Of a stretch of 64,000 nt of DNA, positions 1-9,900 are shown one piece after another. Below the pieces are notes generated by a model that made no database searches, was not told where the DNA came from, and saw nothing but the letters and a program-made list of their open reading frames with translations. Source of the stretch: an uncultured Bacteroidia bacterium (lineage in GTDB: Bacteria; Bacteroidota; Bacteroidia; Bacteroidales; UBA932); assembly GCA_902779785.1 (NCBI GenBank), contig CACZDC010000004.1, positions 1 through 64,000 on the forward strand. Direction: 5' to 3'. Positions within the stretch are counted from its first letter, which is position 1; each line of letters starts with the position of its first letter. The position numbers and the translations under genes were made by a program.

Positions 1-762
1 CGTCCCAATCTGGAGACTTTTACTATTGACCATATAGGCAAGAGGCCATTTCTCTCCGTCCCCGAAATAAATGGTAAAACCCTCTGCAAACGATTGATTA
101 CCAGGGAACCAAAGGATGGCGGAACCATCTGTCAACTTCCCTTTCAGGAAGGGGTCGCCATTATTGCCATAGTTGAAAAAAGCGGAATAAACCGAGGTAT
201 ACTCTACATCGAAATAGGTATAGCCGACTCCGCTGCGGTTGTTTGCCGCAAAGGCATAGTCAGAATAGCCGGAAACCTTGAACTTGAGACCACAGACCGC
301 ATCCTTGAATTCGAAGTCCTTCCCGGAAAGATATGCCACCGACAGCAGCATATCCGATTTCGGGAAATAATTCTTCTTGTCCAGGAAGTCGCCGTCGCTC
401 TCCACGGCATCCCCCGGCCAGGCAGCGTACAGTCCATCCGGCGCAATGGGATATTCCGTAACCTTATCTAGGTAAACGCTGGCCGTCTTGCCGTCGGAGG
501 AGATATCTCCCGCGGCGAGCGTAATCATCTGGGCGGCAGGGCGGTAGGTCCCGTGGACATAAATCTTGTCGCCGACTTCCCACTTTCCTTTCAGGGGCGA
601 GACGGTGAAGGTATATGTACCTTTCTCAAGCGTGATCTTCTCTTTCTTGTTCCCGTTCTGTTCCTCGTCCTGCACATCGTCAGTTTTGCTGCAGGAAACG
701 CAGCAAGGGATAAACAGGGCTGTCATAGCAAGGAAAAAGAGTGTGAAAACCGTTTTTTTCAT
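1..762 (-). CDS. fimbrillin-like surface lipoprotein, 3' end outside window
   Basis: The frame is open from the ATG at 762 to the window edge, giving about 254 residues without the C-terminus. Residues 1-24 form a lipoprotein signal with several cysteines (FIPCCVSCSK), so the product is probably lipid-anchored and surface exposed. The following text (EKGTYTFTVSPLKGKWEVGDKIYVHG, a TA-VYLDK stretch, then LYAAWPGDAV) matches the general layout of Mfa/fimbrillin-like Bacteroidales lipoproteins, whose N-terminal domain reads 'value was made in a defined context'. Its start overlaps the stop of the CxxC lipoprotein gene by 4 nt (ATGA), so it is the last visible gene of the 4.3-kb minus-strand run. 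Family assignment is by pattern only; a glycan-binding role is inferred from the neighbourhood. Confidence 0.7.
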   Translation of the reverse strand, partial: MKKTVFTLFFLAMTALFIPCCVSCSKTDDVQDEEQNGNKKEKITLEKGTYTFTVSPLKGKWEVGDKIYVHGTYRPAAQMITLAAGDISSDGKTASVYLDKVTEYPIAPDGLYAAWPGDAVESDGDFLDKKNYFPKSDMLLSVAYLSGKDFEFKDAVCGLKFKVSGYSDYAFAANNRSGVGYTYFDVEYTSVYSAFFNYGNNGDPFLKGKLTDGSAILWFPGNQSFAEGFTIYFGDGEKWPLAYMVNSKSLQIGT

Positions 763-1466
763 AGCTCACTTATTGATTTATATGACGATTCCACCGTCCC
801 ATCGGCAGAAACCACAAAACAAAATGGCGCGAAGCGAATGTCAAATACATCCCGGATATTTTCCGGAAGGACACGCTCCCATCCCAGGAGAGGGAATTCC
901 GGAGAATGGCCGCAGCTTATTGCCACTCGGCGCACTTCCGCCCATTTCCCATCCGTAGCGAGGCTGTCCAGCGCCTCGATACAGGAATGGCAGCCAAGGT
1001 CCGCCACCGCAACAAGAGTCCGCCGTCCGTCAAGGGAAACGCCAGGAACCGTAGCTTTTTCCCCCTCCCTGTTCAGTCTCATTCTGGCAAGCCGCTGGCG
1101 GTAAGGAAGACATTCATCTTCCGAGAAAATCCCATCCGTTTCCATCCTTTCCACGGCCTGAGAAAAAATCGTCTCGCTGCGGTATGGGGAAAGCGGATGG
1201 TTAAAGATTCCCTCCACCCATTCGGTATAGAGGTAATATGCCACCTCATCTTTCTTCAGTTTATCATAGAGGCGGTCTATTGAGGCGCGCGCCGCACAAG
1301 TGTCGGCGAGCGAGGCCAGGGCAGCATAGTCGATAAACTGGCTGCGAGCCGAATCAACCTCAGAATAATCGATGTCGTGCGTCAGCCAGAAGTTCCTTAC
1401 CCTGGCGTCACGGCATCCGGCAAGGGTGACCATCAGAAGCAATATGACAGCCAGTCGCCTCATCAT
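759..1466 (-). CDS. DUF5106-like lipoprotein with CxxC motif
   Basis: The product is 235 residues with a lipoprotein signal (LMVTLAGC, Cys18). The segment NFWLTHDIDYSEVDSARSQF near residues 25-44 resembles DUF5106, a domain often placed in front of thioredoxin-like folds in Bacteroidetes. A Cys159-His-Ser-Cys162 motif after a hydrophobic strand (LVAVADLG) is where a TlpA/thioredoxin redox centre would be, although the whole redox domain is short. A role in thiol redox chemistry in the periplasm or outer membrane is an inference. Four-nucleotide overlaps with both flanking genes mean it is translated as part of the same transcript as the DUF4874/DUF4832 genes. Confidence 0.65.
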   Translation of the reverse strand: MMRRLAVILLLMVTLAGCRDARVRNFWLTHDIDYSEVDSARSQFIDYAALASLADTCAARASIDRLYDKLKKDEVAYYLYTEWVEGIFNHPLSPYRSETIFSQAVERMETDGIFSEDECLPYRQRLARMRLNREGEKATVPGVSLDGRRTLVAVADLGCHSCIEALDSLATDGKWAEVRRVAISCGHSPEFPLLGWERVLPENIRDVFDIRFAPFCFVVSADGTVESSYKSISEL

Positions 1467-2869
1467 TTGACTTCAAAGAGTTTGTTCAGTCCGGTAGAGG
1501 AGTTGAAGCTATTCTTGTTGGCAAAGGCGATGCTGTACTCCGGACGGTCACGGAGAAGCGGATCGGAAAGCTTAAGATACAGCGTTCCCTTGGAGGTGGA
1601 AGGAGTGAAACTGGTCTTGAGTCCGTGATAACCGGGGTGCCAGGTCTTGGGGTCCTCCGACAGGAATGTTTCCTCCTGCTTGCCGGATGGAGTCACCCAG
1701 ACCAGGATGGCATCGCGGGGATTCATAGGAGCCGCATAGCCCTTGTTGTAGAAACGGAGAGTCACCGTGCAGGGCTTGCCTGCCTCGATATCCTTGTCGT
1801 AGTGGACATCCTTCAAAACAAGGCGGTAGCCGAGACGGCGGACTATTTCGTCATAACAGCCGGAACTGGCCCAGCCATTAAGGACATCCGAGTTGTAGTC
1901 CTTGTTGAGATAGGTCCAGTGATAGTCCTTAAGATCCCTCTGCGAAGCGATGCAACTGCAATATGACGACTTGTTGCAGGTCTCTCCGCCCATAATGGTG
2001 TAACGGGAGTCCGCTTTCCAGAATTCCCGGTCTTTTTCTTCCTGGCCAAAGGTGCCGTAATCGTCGACGGAAGCGCCGAAACAATCGTTATGCCCACCCA
2101 GGCGGGAGCGCGCAGATCCGTCGTGGGCAGTGGCGGCGGTAAGGCTATCCCTGACAGAAAGGCCGTACATCCTCATCTTGAACTGAGGAGTCCGAAGTTC
2201 GATCTGGCGGGAGGCCGGGACAGCATCCAGAAGGGCCTCCGTAAGTTTTTTGCGAGGCTGGAAATCAGCGTCGGACGATGGGCGGTAAACAAAATGGGGA
2301 GTGTAATACCATTCGCCCCAAGTGCCGACAAAACCGGCCTGGAAGACGAAAAGTACGTCTTCGTTCTTCTGAAGTATGGGCTTGATCTGCTCTACGTGGC
2401 GCATAACTACATCCACGGGAGCATCCTCTTTAGCCATAGAAGTTCCTTCCTCATAGGAATCACTATAAGCAAAACGAATGATCCCCTTGGCGCCGCCGGA
2501 GCGGAGAGCGTCGAAACAGGACTGGATATAACCCAGGAAACTGTCCGAGATGTCTCCATTCAGAAACTTGTCCAGATAGAAGCCGAGATACCAGAGCGTG
2601 TAACCGTCGGCTCTCTGGGCCTTGACCTCCGAGGACTTGAGGACATCAGAGCTTCTGAAGACATCCCTGGCCCTGTAATGTCCCCTCTCCGGATTGGCGA
2701 GAGTCCCTGTAAATTCGGTAAAGGATACTTGTACGCCGTCTATCTCGTCATCCTCCCCCACTTGTTCGACGGCGGAAACAGGCTGATCTTCTTCCTGCTC
2801 CTGAGGCGGTTCGATCGGAGACGTACAGGCAAGAAGCAGCAAACCTATCAGAGGAAGAAATCTATTCAT
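1463..2869 (-). CDS. DUF4874/DUF4832 lipoprotein, candidate glycosidase
   Basis: This 468-residue product has a lipobox at LLLLAC (Cys15) and an acidic linker to about residue 45. The remainder matches the DUF4874 (N-terminal, barrel-like) plus DUF4832 (C-terminal, beta-rich) architecture: NPERG at 59-63, GFVGTWGEWYY with Glu186, a strand ending ELRTPQFK near 224-231, HNDCF near 260, and GGE with Glu296. The C-terminal 120 residues (RLGYRLVLKDVHYD onwards) form the sandwich. Two glutamates about 110 residues apart, conserved in both paralogues in this window, fit acid/base and nucleophile positions of a retaining TIM-barrel hydrolase, but no activity is established. It overlaps its upstream paralogue by 4 nt and belongs to the GalNAc-type locus. 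Confidence 0.8.
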   Translation of the reverse strand: MNRFLPLIGLLLLACTSPIEPPQEQEEDQPVSAVEQVGEDDEIDGVQVSFTEFTGTLANPERGHYRARDVFRSSDVLKSSEVKAQRADGYTLWYLGFYLDKFLNGDISDSFLGYIQSCFDALRSGGAKGIIRFAYSDSYEEGTSMAKEDAPVDVVMRHVEQIKPILQKNEDVLFVFQAGFVGTWGEWYYTPHFVYRPSSDADFQPRKKLTEALLDAVPASRQIELRTPQFKMRMYGLSVRDSLTAATAHDGSARSRLGGHNDCFGASVDDYGTFGQEEKDREFWKADSRYTIMGGETCNKSSYCSCIASQRDLKDYHWTYLNKDYNSDVLNGWASSGCYDEIVRRLGYRLVLKDVHYDKDIEAGKPCTVTLRFYNKGYAAPMNPRDAILVWVTPSGKQEETFLSEDPKTWHPGYHGLKTSFTPSTSKGTLYLKLSDPLLRDRPEYSIAFANKNSFNSSTGLNKLFEVK

Positions 2870-4281
2870 TCTGCAGTAAGAGTTGTCAGGACATTCAAGC
2901 CTGTTTTTTCTTCAAACATATCCAGATTGGCGAAGCGGACGCTGAATAGAGGATTGTCCTTGAGCGTGGCGGCATCATCCGGCAGTTCCAGGGCCAGTTT
3001 ATATTTTGCGCCGGGCTTCAGGCCGGAGGGAAGAGTCAACGTCTCTTCATAGACATATTCGTGACCGCCCTTCCACTCACGAGGGTCTTTGGGCGAAGGA
3101 ATCACGTATTTTTCCGTGGGCGTGTCCGCATTGACAAGTACCCATTGCATCGGCCTGCGGTTTATAAGCGAGGCAAAGCCGACATTCTTAAGATGAAGTT
3201 TCACCTTCAGCTTTCCGCCGGAAGTGAGTGCCCCTTCGAAAGCGGCCCCCTTAAGGACCAGACGGTAACCGAGACGTTTGATTATGTCATTGTAGCAGCC
3301 GCTTTTCTTCCACACGCTGTGAGTCTCCGTATTAAAGGCTGCATTAAGGTAGGTCCAGTGGAAACGTTCCAGATTTTCATAGGTGCTGACACAGTTGCAG
3401 TATGCCTGGGGCGCACGACAGGTTTCCCCACCCATAGACACATAATTGGTCTCTGTCCCCCACATCTCGCGGTCAGCACTGTTGGTGTAGGTCCCGACAT
3501 CATTGTAGTCAGACACGAAGCAGTCGTTGAAAGCTGCAATCCGGGCCTGAGGAGTGCTTCCGAAAGCGGTCTTGGCGGTAATGGTATCTTTCGTGGTAAT
3601 ACCAAGAATACCGCACTTGCTCTGGGGATATCGAACGGCTATCTGCCGGTTTGAAGGGACGGCGTCCAGGAGGGCCTCCATAAGGGCGCGCCGGGAAGCA
3701 TAATCCTCAGGAGTCTTGGGATTCATCCCGTAGTTATCAGTATAGTAACCCTCGCCATAGGCTCCTACAAAGCCATACTGTACTACATAAATGACATCCG
3801 CATATTCCTGGAAAATGGGCTTGAGCTGGGCTACGTGCCGGAGAGTCTGCTCCAGGGTGGTATCCCAAGGCCTGGCACTTTCCGCGTGGTTGTCGGAATA
3901 GGCAAAACGGACGACGGATTTCACCCCGGCTTCCCTGTGATTAGCGAAATGGGCACGGAGGAAGTCCAGCACTTCTTCGCTGAGGTCCCTGTCCAGAAAT
4001 CCTATAATATAGAACTCGGAATAAATCAGAGTCCTGCCGCTGTGGCGGATACCTCCAAGGGCCAACGCCGACGAAGCCACGGGAAGATTATCTCCCCTGA
4101 AATACTTGATGGCCGGGGTATAGAGCCCGCGTTCGGGATTGCAGAAATTGCTCTCGTCCTCCTGATATGTGACATCGTATGGAAACGGAGTGCTTTCTTC
4201 ATCCGGGACTGGCGGCACGTCAGGCTTTCCACAGGCAAAGGCGAGCAGCAATAGCAGGAAAAGGATTCGTAGGGCTTTCAT
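2866..4281 (-). CDS. DUF4874/DUF4832 lipoprotein, paralogue
   Basis: The 471-residue product has a signal ending LLAFAC (Cys17). It is colinear with the next gene downstream: NPERG near 48-52, FAYSDN near 126-131, GFVGAYGEGYY with Glu177, VRYPQSK near 216, FNDCF near 251, MGGETC with Glu286, and WTYLNAAFN near 310. Tandem paralogues of this family inside a SusC/SusD locus suggest division of labour on related substrates. It is the first gene after the strong terminator at 4311-4344, so it depends on read-through from the SusC/SusD transcript or on an unrecognised promoter in the 30 bp between. The enzymatic role is inferred, the family call is firm. Confidence 0.8.
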   Translation of the reverse strand: MKALRILFLLLLLAFACGKPDVPPVPDEESTPFPYDVTYQEDESNFCNPERGLYTPAIKYFRGDNLPVASSALALGGIRHSGRTLIYSEFYIIGFLDRDLSEEVLDFLRAHFANHREAGVKSVVRFAYSDNHAESARPWDTTLEQTLRHVAQLKPIFQEYADVIYVVQYGFVGAYGEGYYTDNYGMNPKTPEDYASRRALMEALLDAVPSNRQIAVRYPQSKCGILGITTKDTITAKTAFGSTPQARIAAFNDCFVSDYNDVGTYTNSADREMWGTETNYVSMGGETCRAPQAYCNCVSTYENLERFHWTYLNAAFNTETHSVWKKSGCYNDIIKRLGYRLVLKGAAFEGALTSGGKLKVKLHLKNVGFASLINRRPMQWVLVNADTPTEKYVIPSPKDPREWKGGHEYVYEETLTLPSGLKPGAKYKLALELPDDAATLKDNPLFSVRFANLDMFEEKTGLNVLTTLTAE

Positions 4282-4299
4282 ATCTTGCGAAGATGCTTA

Positions 4300-4344
4300 A
4301 AAGAAATAAAGGGGCTGAGCGGAAACCTTTCTCCGCTCAGCCCC
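4300..4344 (-). terminator. strong intrinsic terminator inside the locus
   Basis: On the minus strand a 13-bp perfect stem (GGGGCTGAGCGGA pairing with TCCGCTCAGCCCC, 8-nt loop) is followed by a U-rich tract over 4310-4300. It ends the AgaS-KbaZ-SusC-SusD-CBM9 transcript before the DUF4874 genes and probably sets a lower expression level for the downstream part of the locus. Confidence 0.88.
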
Positions 4345-4354
4345 AGTGACAAGT

Positions 4355-5185
4355 TCAGTTAAATAAGAGTAACCTCAAGCATACGGCCGTTCCAGACGCC
4401 CTCGACACCGGTATTGGCCTGAGGAAGGAGGCCCATAAGCTCCCAGTCGTTATCCTGGAACAACTCTGCGCCGACGGCAATCTTCTTGCTTGCAATTGTG
4501 TTGAACATGGTTCATACTTGATGATATCACCGTCCTTCACGCCCCAGCCTGCGCAGATACCTTCACCGGAGACCTCCTCCTGAAGCGGAGGATCGCTAGC
4601 CCAGAGGTCTTCACCGTCAGGACCAATATATTTCAGGAGAGTTCCGCCTGCCATCTCTCCGACTTTGCTCGCATCCGTCGAGAAAATGTTGCTGGCCTCG
4701 AAGTAGTAATCAATTCCTGCATTGTCATAAATCCAGTTGATATAACCCGTCTTGACCGAAGACTCCGGATTGTTGGGATCCTTCAGAGTTGTAGCACAGT
4801 CAGAGTCTATATGAATCTGGAGGTGGGCAGCATATCCATCCTGGGTAGGTTTGTTTTCCCAGTTTAAACCGGCCCTGTACATAATAGACATATCCACCTC
4901 AAGGTAGAAATAGATATTGTACTGGTCGGACGCAACCCTCAGTTCCTTAAGGGCGTCGATACGGGTATGTTCCTTATCGTCGACTTCTTCGCCGACCCAG
5001 TCGTTGCTCCTCTTGACGGTAGCGACATCTTGAAGGGCTGCCCAGTCGGCGAACTGGCCATCGATCTGGATGAGTTCTTCGCCCTCTTCCTCGTCAATGG
5101 AATTGTTGTTGGGCTGTTTGCCCTTGCTGCAAGCAGTGGCAAGAACCATCATTGCAACAGCAATGAACCATAAAGCTTTTTTCAT
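4355..5185 (-). CDS. CBM9-like surface lipoprotein with C-terminal frameshift
   Basis: Residues 1-19 are a lipoprotein signal (MMVLATAC), followed by an acidic linker and a domain starting IQIDGQFADWAAL, the same opening as the C-terminal domain of the fimbrillin chimera at 21.6-23.0 kb (INIDGDMSDW). Such domains resemble CBM9-type sugar binders. As the third gene after SusC and SusD it takes the position of an extra surface glycan-binding protein. The frame breaks at about 4505-4515: after DIIKYEP the annotated frame runs into basic, Ser/Arg-rich nonsense, while the shifted frame reads FNTIASKKIAVGAELFQDND and ends ...GRMLEVTLI with a stop at 4359-4361. Either the C-terminus is mutated, or there is a sequencing/assembly error. 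Confidence 0.75.
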   Translation of the reverse strand: MKKALWFIAVAMMVLATACSKGKQPNNNSIDEEEGEELIQIDGQFADWAALQDVATVKRSNDWVGEEVDDKEHTRIDALKELRVASDQYNIYFYLEVDMSIMYRAGLNWENKPTQDGYAAHLQIHIDSDCATTLKDPNNPESSVKTGYINWIYDNAGIDYYFEASNIFSTDASKVGEMAGGTLLKYIGPDGEDLWASDPPLQEEVSGEGICAGWGVKDGDIIKYEPCSTQLQARRLPSAQSCSRITTGSLWASFLRPIPVSRASGTAVCLRLLLFN

Positions 5186-5237
5186 AATAAATGGTTTTTT
5201 AGTTAATGATAAATTATTATTTAGGTAGTACAGATTA

Positions 5238-6959
5238 TTATTGTCGATTCTGCGGGATATGCGTTACCGAAATCTCGTCGAAAGGAATCATATACGGCAG
5301 CCTCTTGTCATTGTATTTCACCAGCTCATACGGATGGAATCCACCGTAGCGGCGGTCGATGTCCTTTTTGTTGCGGACAAGGTCCGTGGGACGGAAACCT
5401 TCGAAGCAAAGCTCCATACGGCGTTCGTCAAGCACGAGGTCGACAAGGTCGGCGTAGCCACGCTCGACATAGTTGTCCTCTTTCATCTCGGCTTCCCCTG
5501 TCAGACCGGCACGGTCGCGGATTACCTTGATGTCCTTTAGGGTATTGGTCACGTCCCCCTTGTGGGCATAGGCCTCGGCCCTGTTGAGAATTACCTCGGC
5601 CCAGCGGATCATAATCGGGGAATTGAGCACGTTGGGAGTACCGTCCATATTGGCGAACTTCTTCATATACACGACGGGATAGAGAGTAATCTTGTCGTTG
5701 AGGGCACACTTGTGCATTACTCCGACACGGATATCTTCGCCGCCGTATGTGACGTGATACTCAGGATAGGTGTTGACAATCTTCTTCTCTATGGTATAGG
5801 TTTTATTGTCCGGGCCCTTGCAGGAAACCGGCTCGCCGTCAGTGTTGAGAGTAGGATTATCGTCGCTCCACATAGTACGATACACGCCTTCGCCCTTCTG
5901 GGGCCAGCAGACCATCATCTTGGTCGCGTCCTCGTCACAAGCCTCAGCCATAGTCTTGTAGCGGATATCCTGCGGATAGCGGCCAAAGAGGTCCATAAGA
6001 GGCTGGGAGTAGTAGATCTCACCCCATCCGCCACCTCCGGGACTTCCGGTCTTGCCGGTCTTGGTGTCGTAGGAATAGTACATCGAGCCCAGCGAGCCTT
6101 TCTGACTGGTCCAGTCTGACGGGACCATAGCCACGCACCAGAGAACCTCCGGGGAGGTCTTGGAGTTTTGGAAAAGATTCTCGTAATTGGGGTCCAGTTT
6201 CGTGGCGGGATCGGCGCTGCCGAGGACAGTGTTGACCGTGGTTATGCATTCTTTCCATTTGCCCATATAGAGCTGGACGCGGGACAGCATACCCATTGCG
6301 GCCTCGTAGTTGGCATAGCCATTGTTGCCCCGGCGGGTGCCGCCCTCCATCAGCTCGGCGGCTTTCATCAAGTCGTTCTCCACCTGCTCGTAGCATTTCC
6401 CGACTTTCTCACGTTCCGTGACGGAGCAGTCGGTACTTGTGCGCAGCACTATGCCAGGATTCTCAGTCCCGTGAGTATAAGGGAAGGCATAGATCTGAAG
6501 CAGGTTAAGATGCGAAACGGCACGAAGGAAGTAATTCTCTCCGAGGATATGCCTCAGCACAGGGTCCGTGCTGTCCTCGGGGATGGCCTCGATCATCGCG
6601 TTGGCACTGAAGATAATCTTGTAGGAAATCCACCAGTAGTAGCTGGTGTTTCCGTCACCGGACTCGTCGTTGTAGTTGATTGCCTTGTTCAGAGGGTCGG
6701 TCGTCTTGGCGCAGAGTACGATATTGTCACCGCGGAACTCCGCCATCTGGAAGAAATGGCGCACATAGGAGTTGGCCGAATAGTCCTGGTCGTGGAACAT
6801 AAGGATGGACTTGAACATCGCATATGTGCCGTCAGTGACGGTGCCTGAATTCTCGGGACTCTTCATCGATTCCGCCGAAAGGGCGTCTGAAGGGTATTTT
6901 TCGAGATTGCAAGCCCCGGCCAGCAAAATGGAAGCGAGAATGAATGCTATCTTTTTCAT
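5238..6959 (-). CDS. SusD/RagB family glycan-binding lipoprotein
   Basis: I take the ATG at 6959 (MKKIAFILASILLAGAC) as the start; an upstream in-frame ATG at 7001 would overlap SusC and bury the signal peptide. The 573-residue product has the lipobox at Cys17 followed by NLEKYPSDALSAESM, TPR-like helices in the middle (YFLRAVSHLNLLQIYAFPY near 145-165), and the typical end: RWAEVILNRAEAYAHKGD, LDERRMELCFEGFRPTDLVRNK and LPYMIPFDEI. SusD proteins lie as a lid on the SusC barrel and capture oligosaccharides at the cell surface. The gene sits 7 nt after SusC, as in nearly all such pairs. Confidence 0.96.
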   Translation of the reverse strand: MKKIAFILASILLAGACNLEKYPSDALSAESMKSPENSGTVTDGTYAMFKSILMFHDQDYSANSYVRHFFQMAEFRGDNIVLCAKTTDPLNKAINYNDESGDGNTSYYWWISYKIIFSANAMIEAIPEDSTDPVLRHILGENYFLRAVSHLNLLQIYAFPYTHGTENPGIVLRTSTDCSVTEREKVGKCYEQVENDLMKAAELMEGGTRRGNNGYANYEAAMGMLSRVQLYMGKWKECITTVNTVLGSADPATKLDPNYENLFQNSKTSPEVLWCVAMVPSDWTSQKGSLGSMYYSYDTKTGKTGSPGGGGWGEIYYSQPLMDLFGRYPQDIRYKTMAEACDEDATKMMVCWPQKGEGVYRTMWSDDNPTLNTDGEPVSCKGPDNKTYTIEKKIVNTYPEYHVTYGGEDIRVGVMHKCALNDKITLYPVVYMKKFANMDGTPNVLNSPIMIRWAEVILNRAEAYAHKGDVTNTLKDIKVIRDRAGLTGEAEMKEDNYVERGYADLVDLVLDERRMELCFEGFRPTDLVRNKKDIDRRYGGFHPYELVKYNDKRLPYMIPFDEISVTHIPQNRQ

Positions 6960-6966
6960 ACGGCAA

Positions 6967-9900
6967 CTAGAATTTAACGTTAAGGCCAAGCGAGAAGACA
7001 CGGCCGACAGGATAGTTCATTGAATACATACCGGCAAGCTCATACATCGTGCTTTCGAGACGAACTTCCGGATCCATACCGGAGAAGCGTGTGAGGGTGA
7101 AGAGATTGTCGCCGGTCACAAAGACGCTTGCCCCCTGCAGGTGGATCTTTTCACAGAATCTCTTAGGGAAGCTGTAGGTGAGGGTGACATTTTTCACGCG
7201 CAGGAAACTGCCGTCCTCGAGATAACGGGAACTGACGCTGTCGGAGTTCTTGTTACCTCCGGAAACCGCCTTCGGATGAGTCGCGATATCGCCTTTCTTC
7301 TCCCAGCGGCTCCATCCGAGTCCATTGTCGATGGACATCTGGTTGTAGTCGGTATAGTGGCCGTCAGTATCCATCGAAACACGGGTGTAATTGTAGATCT
7401 TGTTGCCGACCACATAGTTGAGGTTGACGGCGAGAGAGATCGAGCCCATGGACTCGGTGGCATAGGTAAAGGTATTCGCAAGACCTCCGTTGAACAGAGG
7501 AGAAGCCACTCCCACGATCTGGGAATCATTGTCCGGATCGAACACATCGGTGGGTTTCGTACCGATCACGTTGCCCTTTTCGTCCTTGATGAGATGCTCC
7601 CACTGAGGGTCGCCATTGTCAGGATTGACACCCAGCCACTTGGGCATATACCAGCAGTAAAGCGGCTCTCCGGGGCGGAGAATCTGTCGTGCCGAAGTGC
7701 TGCTTGAGGTCTGGATGATCTCGTCCTTCGGAAGCGACAGCACGGTATTCTTGTTGAAACCGATGTTGAAGTCGGTGGTCCAGCTGAAGTTCTTCTTGCG
7801 GATGTTCGTGGAAGCGATTCCAAGCTCCACGCCCATATTCCTGATGACACCGCTGTTCTTGGTAATCTCGGCAAAACCGGTCGAAGGAGAGGTCGGGACC
7901 TTGAGCAGAAGGTCGGTGTTCAAGATATGGTAGAGATCGATCGTGAAGTCCACCCTGTTCTTAAGCCCGAAGTCGATACCGAAATTGGTCATCTTGGCCC
8001 TTTCCCAGTGGAGTTTGGGGTTCTCCTGGACGGCGGGATACATACCCACGGCGCCCTGATACTGAACTCGGGCGTTGGCCTCATAAGTAGACATATACGA
8101 ATAAGGGGCGATATTGGAATTACCCGTTTCGCCATAGCTGAGCCTGAGCTTGAGGTTGGAGATTGCGGGAACATTCTTCATAAAGTCCTCACCGGTCACC
8201 AGCCAGGCCGCGGAAACGGAGGGGAAGACGCCGACGCGGCTCTTGGGGGCGAATACGGAAGAAGCATCCGCACGCACGGAAGCCGTTACGACGTAACGCT
8301 CCTTGAAGCTGTACTGGGCCTGGCCGAATACCGACCAGCCCTCACCTTCCTGATAATAACCGCCTACTCCATTGGGGGAGGAAGCATTCAGGACGGTAAG
8401 GCCACCCTTCATTCCAACGCCCTCGGCGCTGGTATAGTCGGTTCTCCACTTGCCCCACTCGTAACCGACCATAGCGTTGACCGTATGGGCACTGCCGAAG
8501 GTATTGCTGTATTTCAGCAGGTTGGAAGTGGAGAAACTGCGTCCGGTTGAGAGATTCTTGTCAATAACTCCATCAGGATAGTCTGCGACAGCGGTGCGGG
8601 GATCGATGATAAGTTTCCAGGTCGAAGCCGAAGTCGAATAACGGTTGGTGCTGGTAGCGCTCAAGTGATCGGTAATGCGCCAGATAAGCTGGAGGTCGCC
8701 GGTTACGTCAAAACCGTCAGACTTGGAAGAATTGTAAATCTCGTTGTGGAAGATGTTGTACTTGTCGTGGGAATACCATTTACCGCCATTGTCCGTGCGG
8801 ATGCCGTTGGTCACATAGAGGATTTCCCCGGTTTTCTGGTCATAGGGGTTGTCCCAGGGCGACATACGGTAGGCCGACTCGAGGGTGACATAGCTGGACT
8901 CACCCTGGCTGGAGGAGTCGTCGAACTGCAGGCGGACATTCATATCCAAGCGTTTGGCAAGCTTGGCGCCAAGGTTCAGACGACCCGTCGTGCGGGCGTA
9001 GTTGGTATTGATGAGGGTACCTTTCTCCCGGTAGTGGTCGAGGCTGGCGAAGTAGGTCAGCTTGTCGGTGCTTCCGGCAGCGGAGGCGTAGTAGTTCTGG
9101 GTAACGCCAAGCTTGAAGGACTCGTTCATCCAGTCGAAATTCTGGTCAATCAGGCTTTCCGGATAGTTCTTCTTGATCTGTGAAGGAGCCATCGTCCCGG
9201 AAATCATCTTGCGGACGAAGTAATAGAGTTCTTCGGAGTCCATCGGATGGAAACGGCCGCTCAGAGCCTGCTTGATACCGCCCTGGGCCTTGAACTCGAT
9301 CGCTGTCTTCTGTCCGGCCTTGGCCTTCTTTGTCGTGACGACAATTACACCGCCGGCAGCATCTGAGCCATAGATTGCGGTCGCACCGGCATCCTTCAGG
9401 ACGGAGATGGTCTCTACGTCGTTGGGGTTGAAGGAACCGCCGGGAATACCGTCTACCACATAGAGCGGGTCAGCGGAGGCGGCGATGGAACCGGTACCGC
9501 GGACACGGATCTGGGCAGCCTCGCCGGGTTGTCCGCTGGCGTTGTAGACCAAAACACCGGCAACCTTGCCCTGTAGCATATTTCCTACGTCAGGAGTGAC
9601 GACGTCGTGCAGTTTCTCACCCGACATAGTGACGACGGCGCTGGAGAGCTCCGCCTTCTTCTGGGTGGTATAACCAAGGACGACGACATCGTCAAGAGTC
9701 TGGGTCTCAGGCTCGAGGACTACGTTTATTACTGCACGTCCGCCGACGGCCTCGGTGACAGACACATATCCCAGAGTACTGAATGTCAGAGACGCATCCC
9801 CGGAAACTTTGATGGAATAACTACCGTCGACATCGGTGATGGTGCCGCCTCCGGTGGAGGGGATGACACCTGCTCCGATAAGCGGCTGGCCGTCAGAGGC

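Noticed and set aside
4355..4520. Programmed ribosomal frameshifting in the CBM9-like gene
   Set aside because: No slippery heptamer or downstream structure is visible at 4505-4515; an indel or sequencing error is the simpler explanation.
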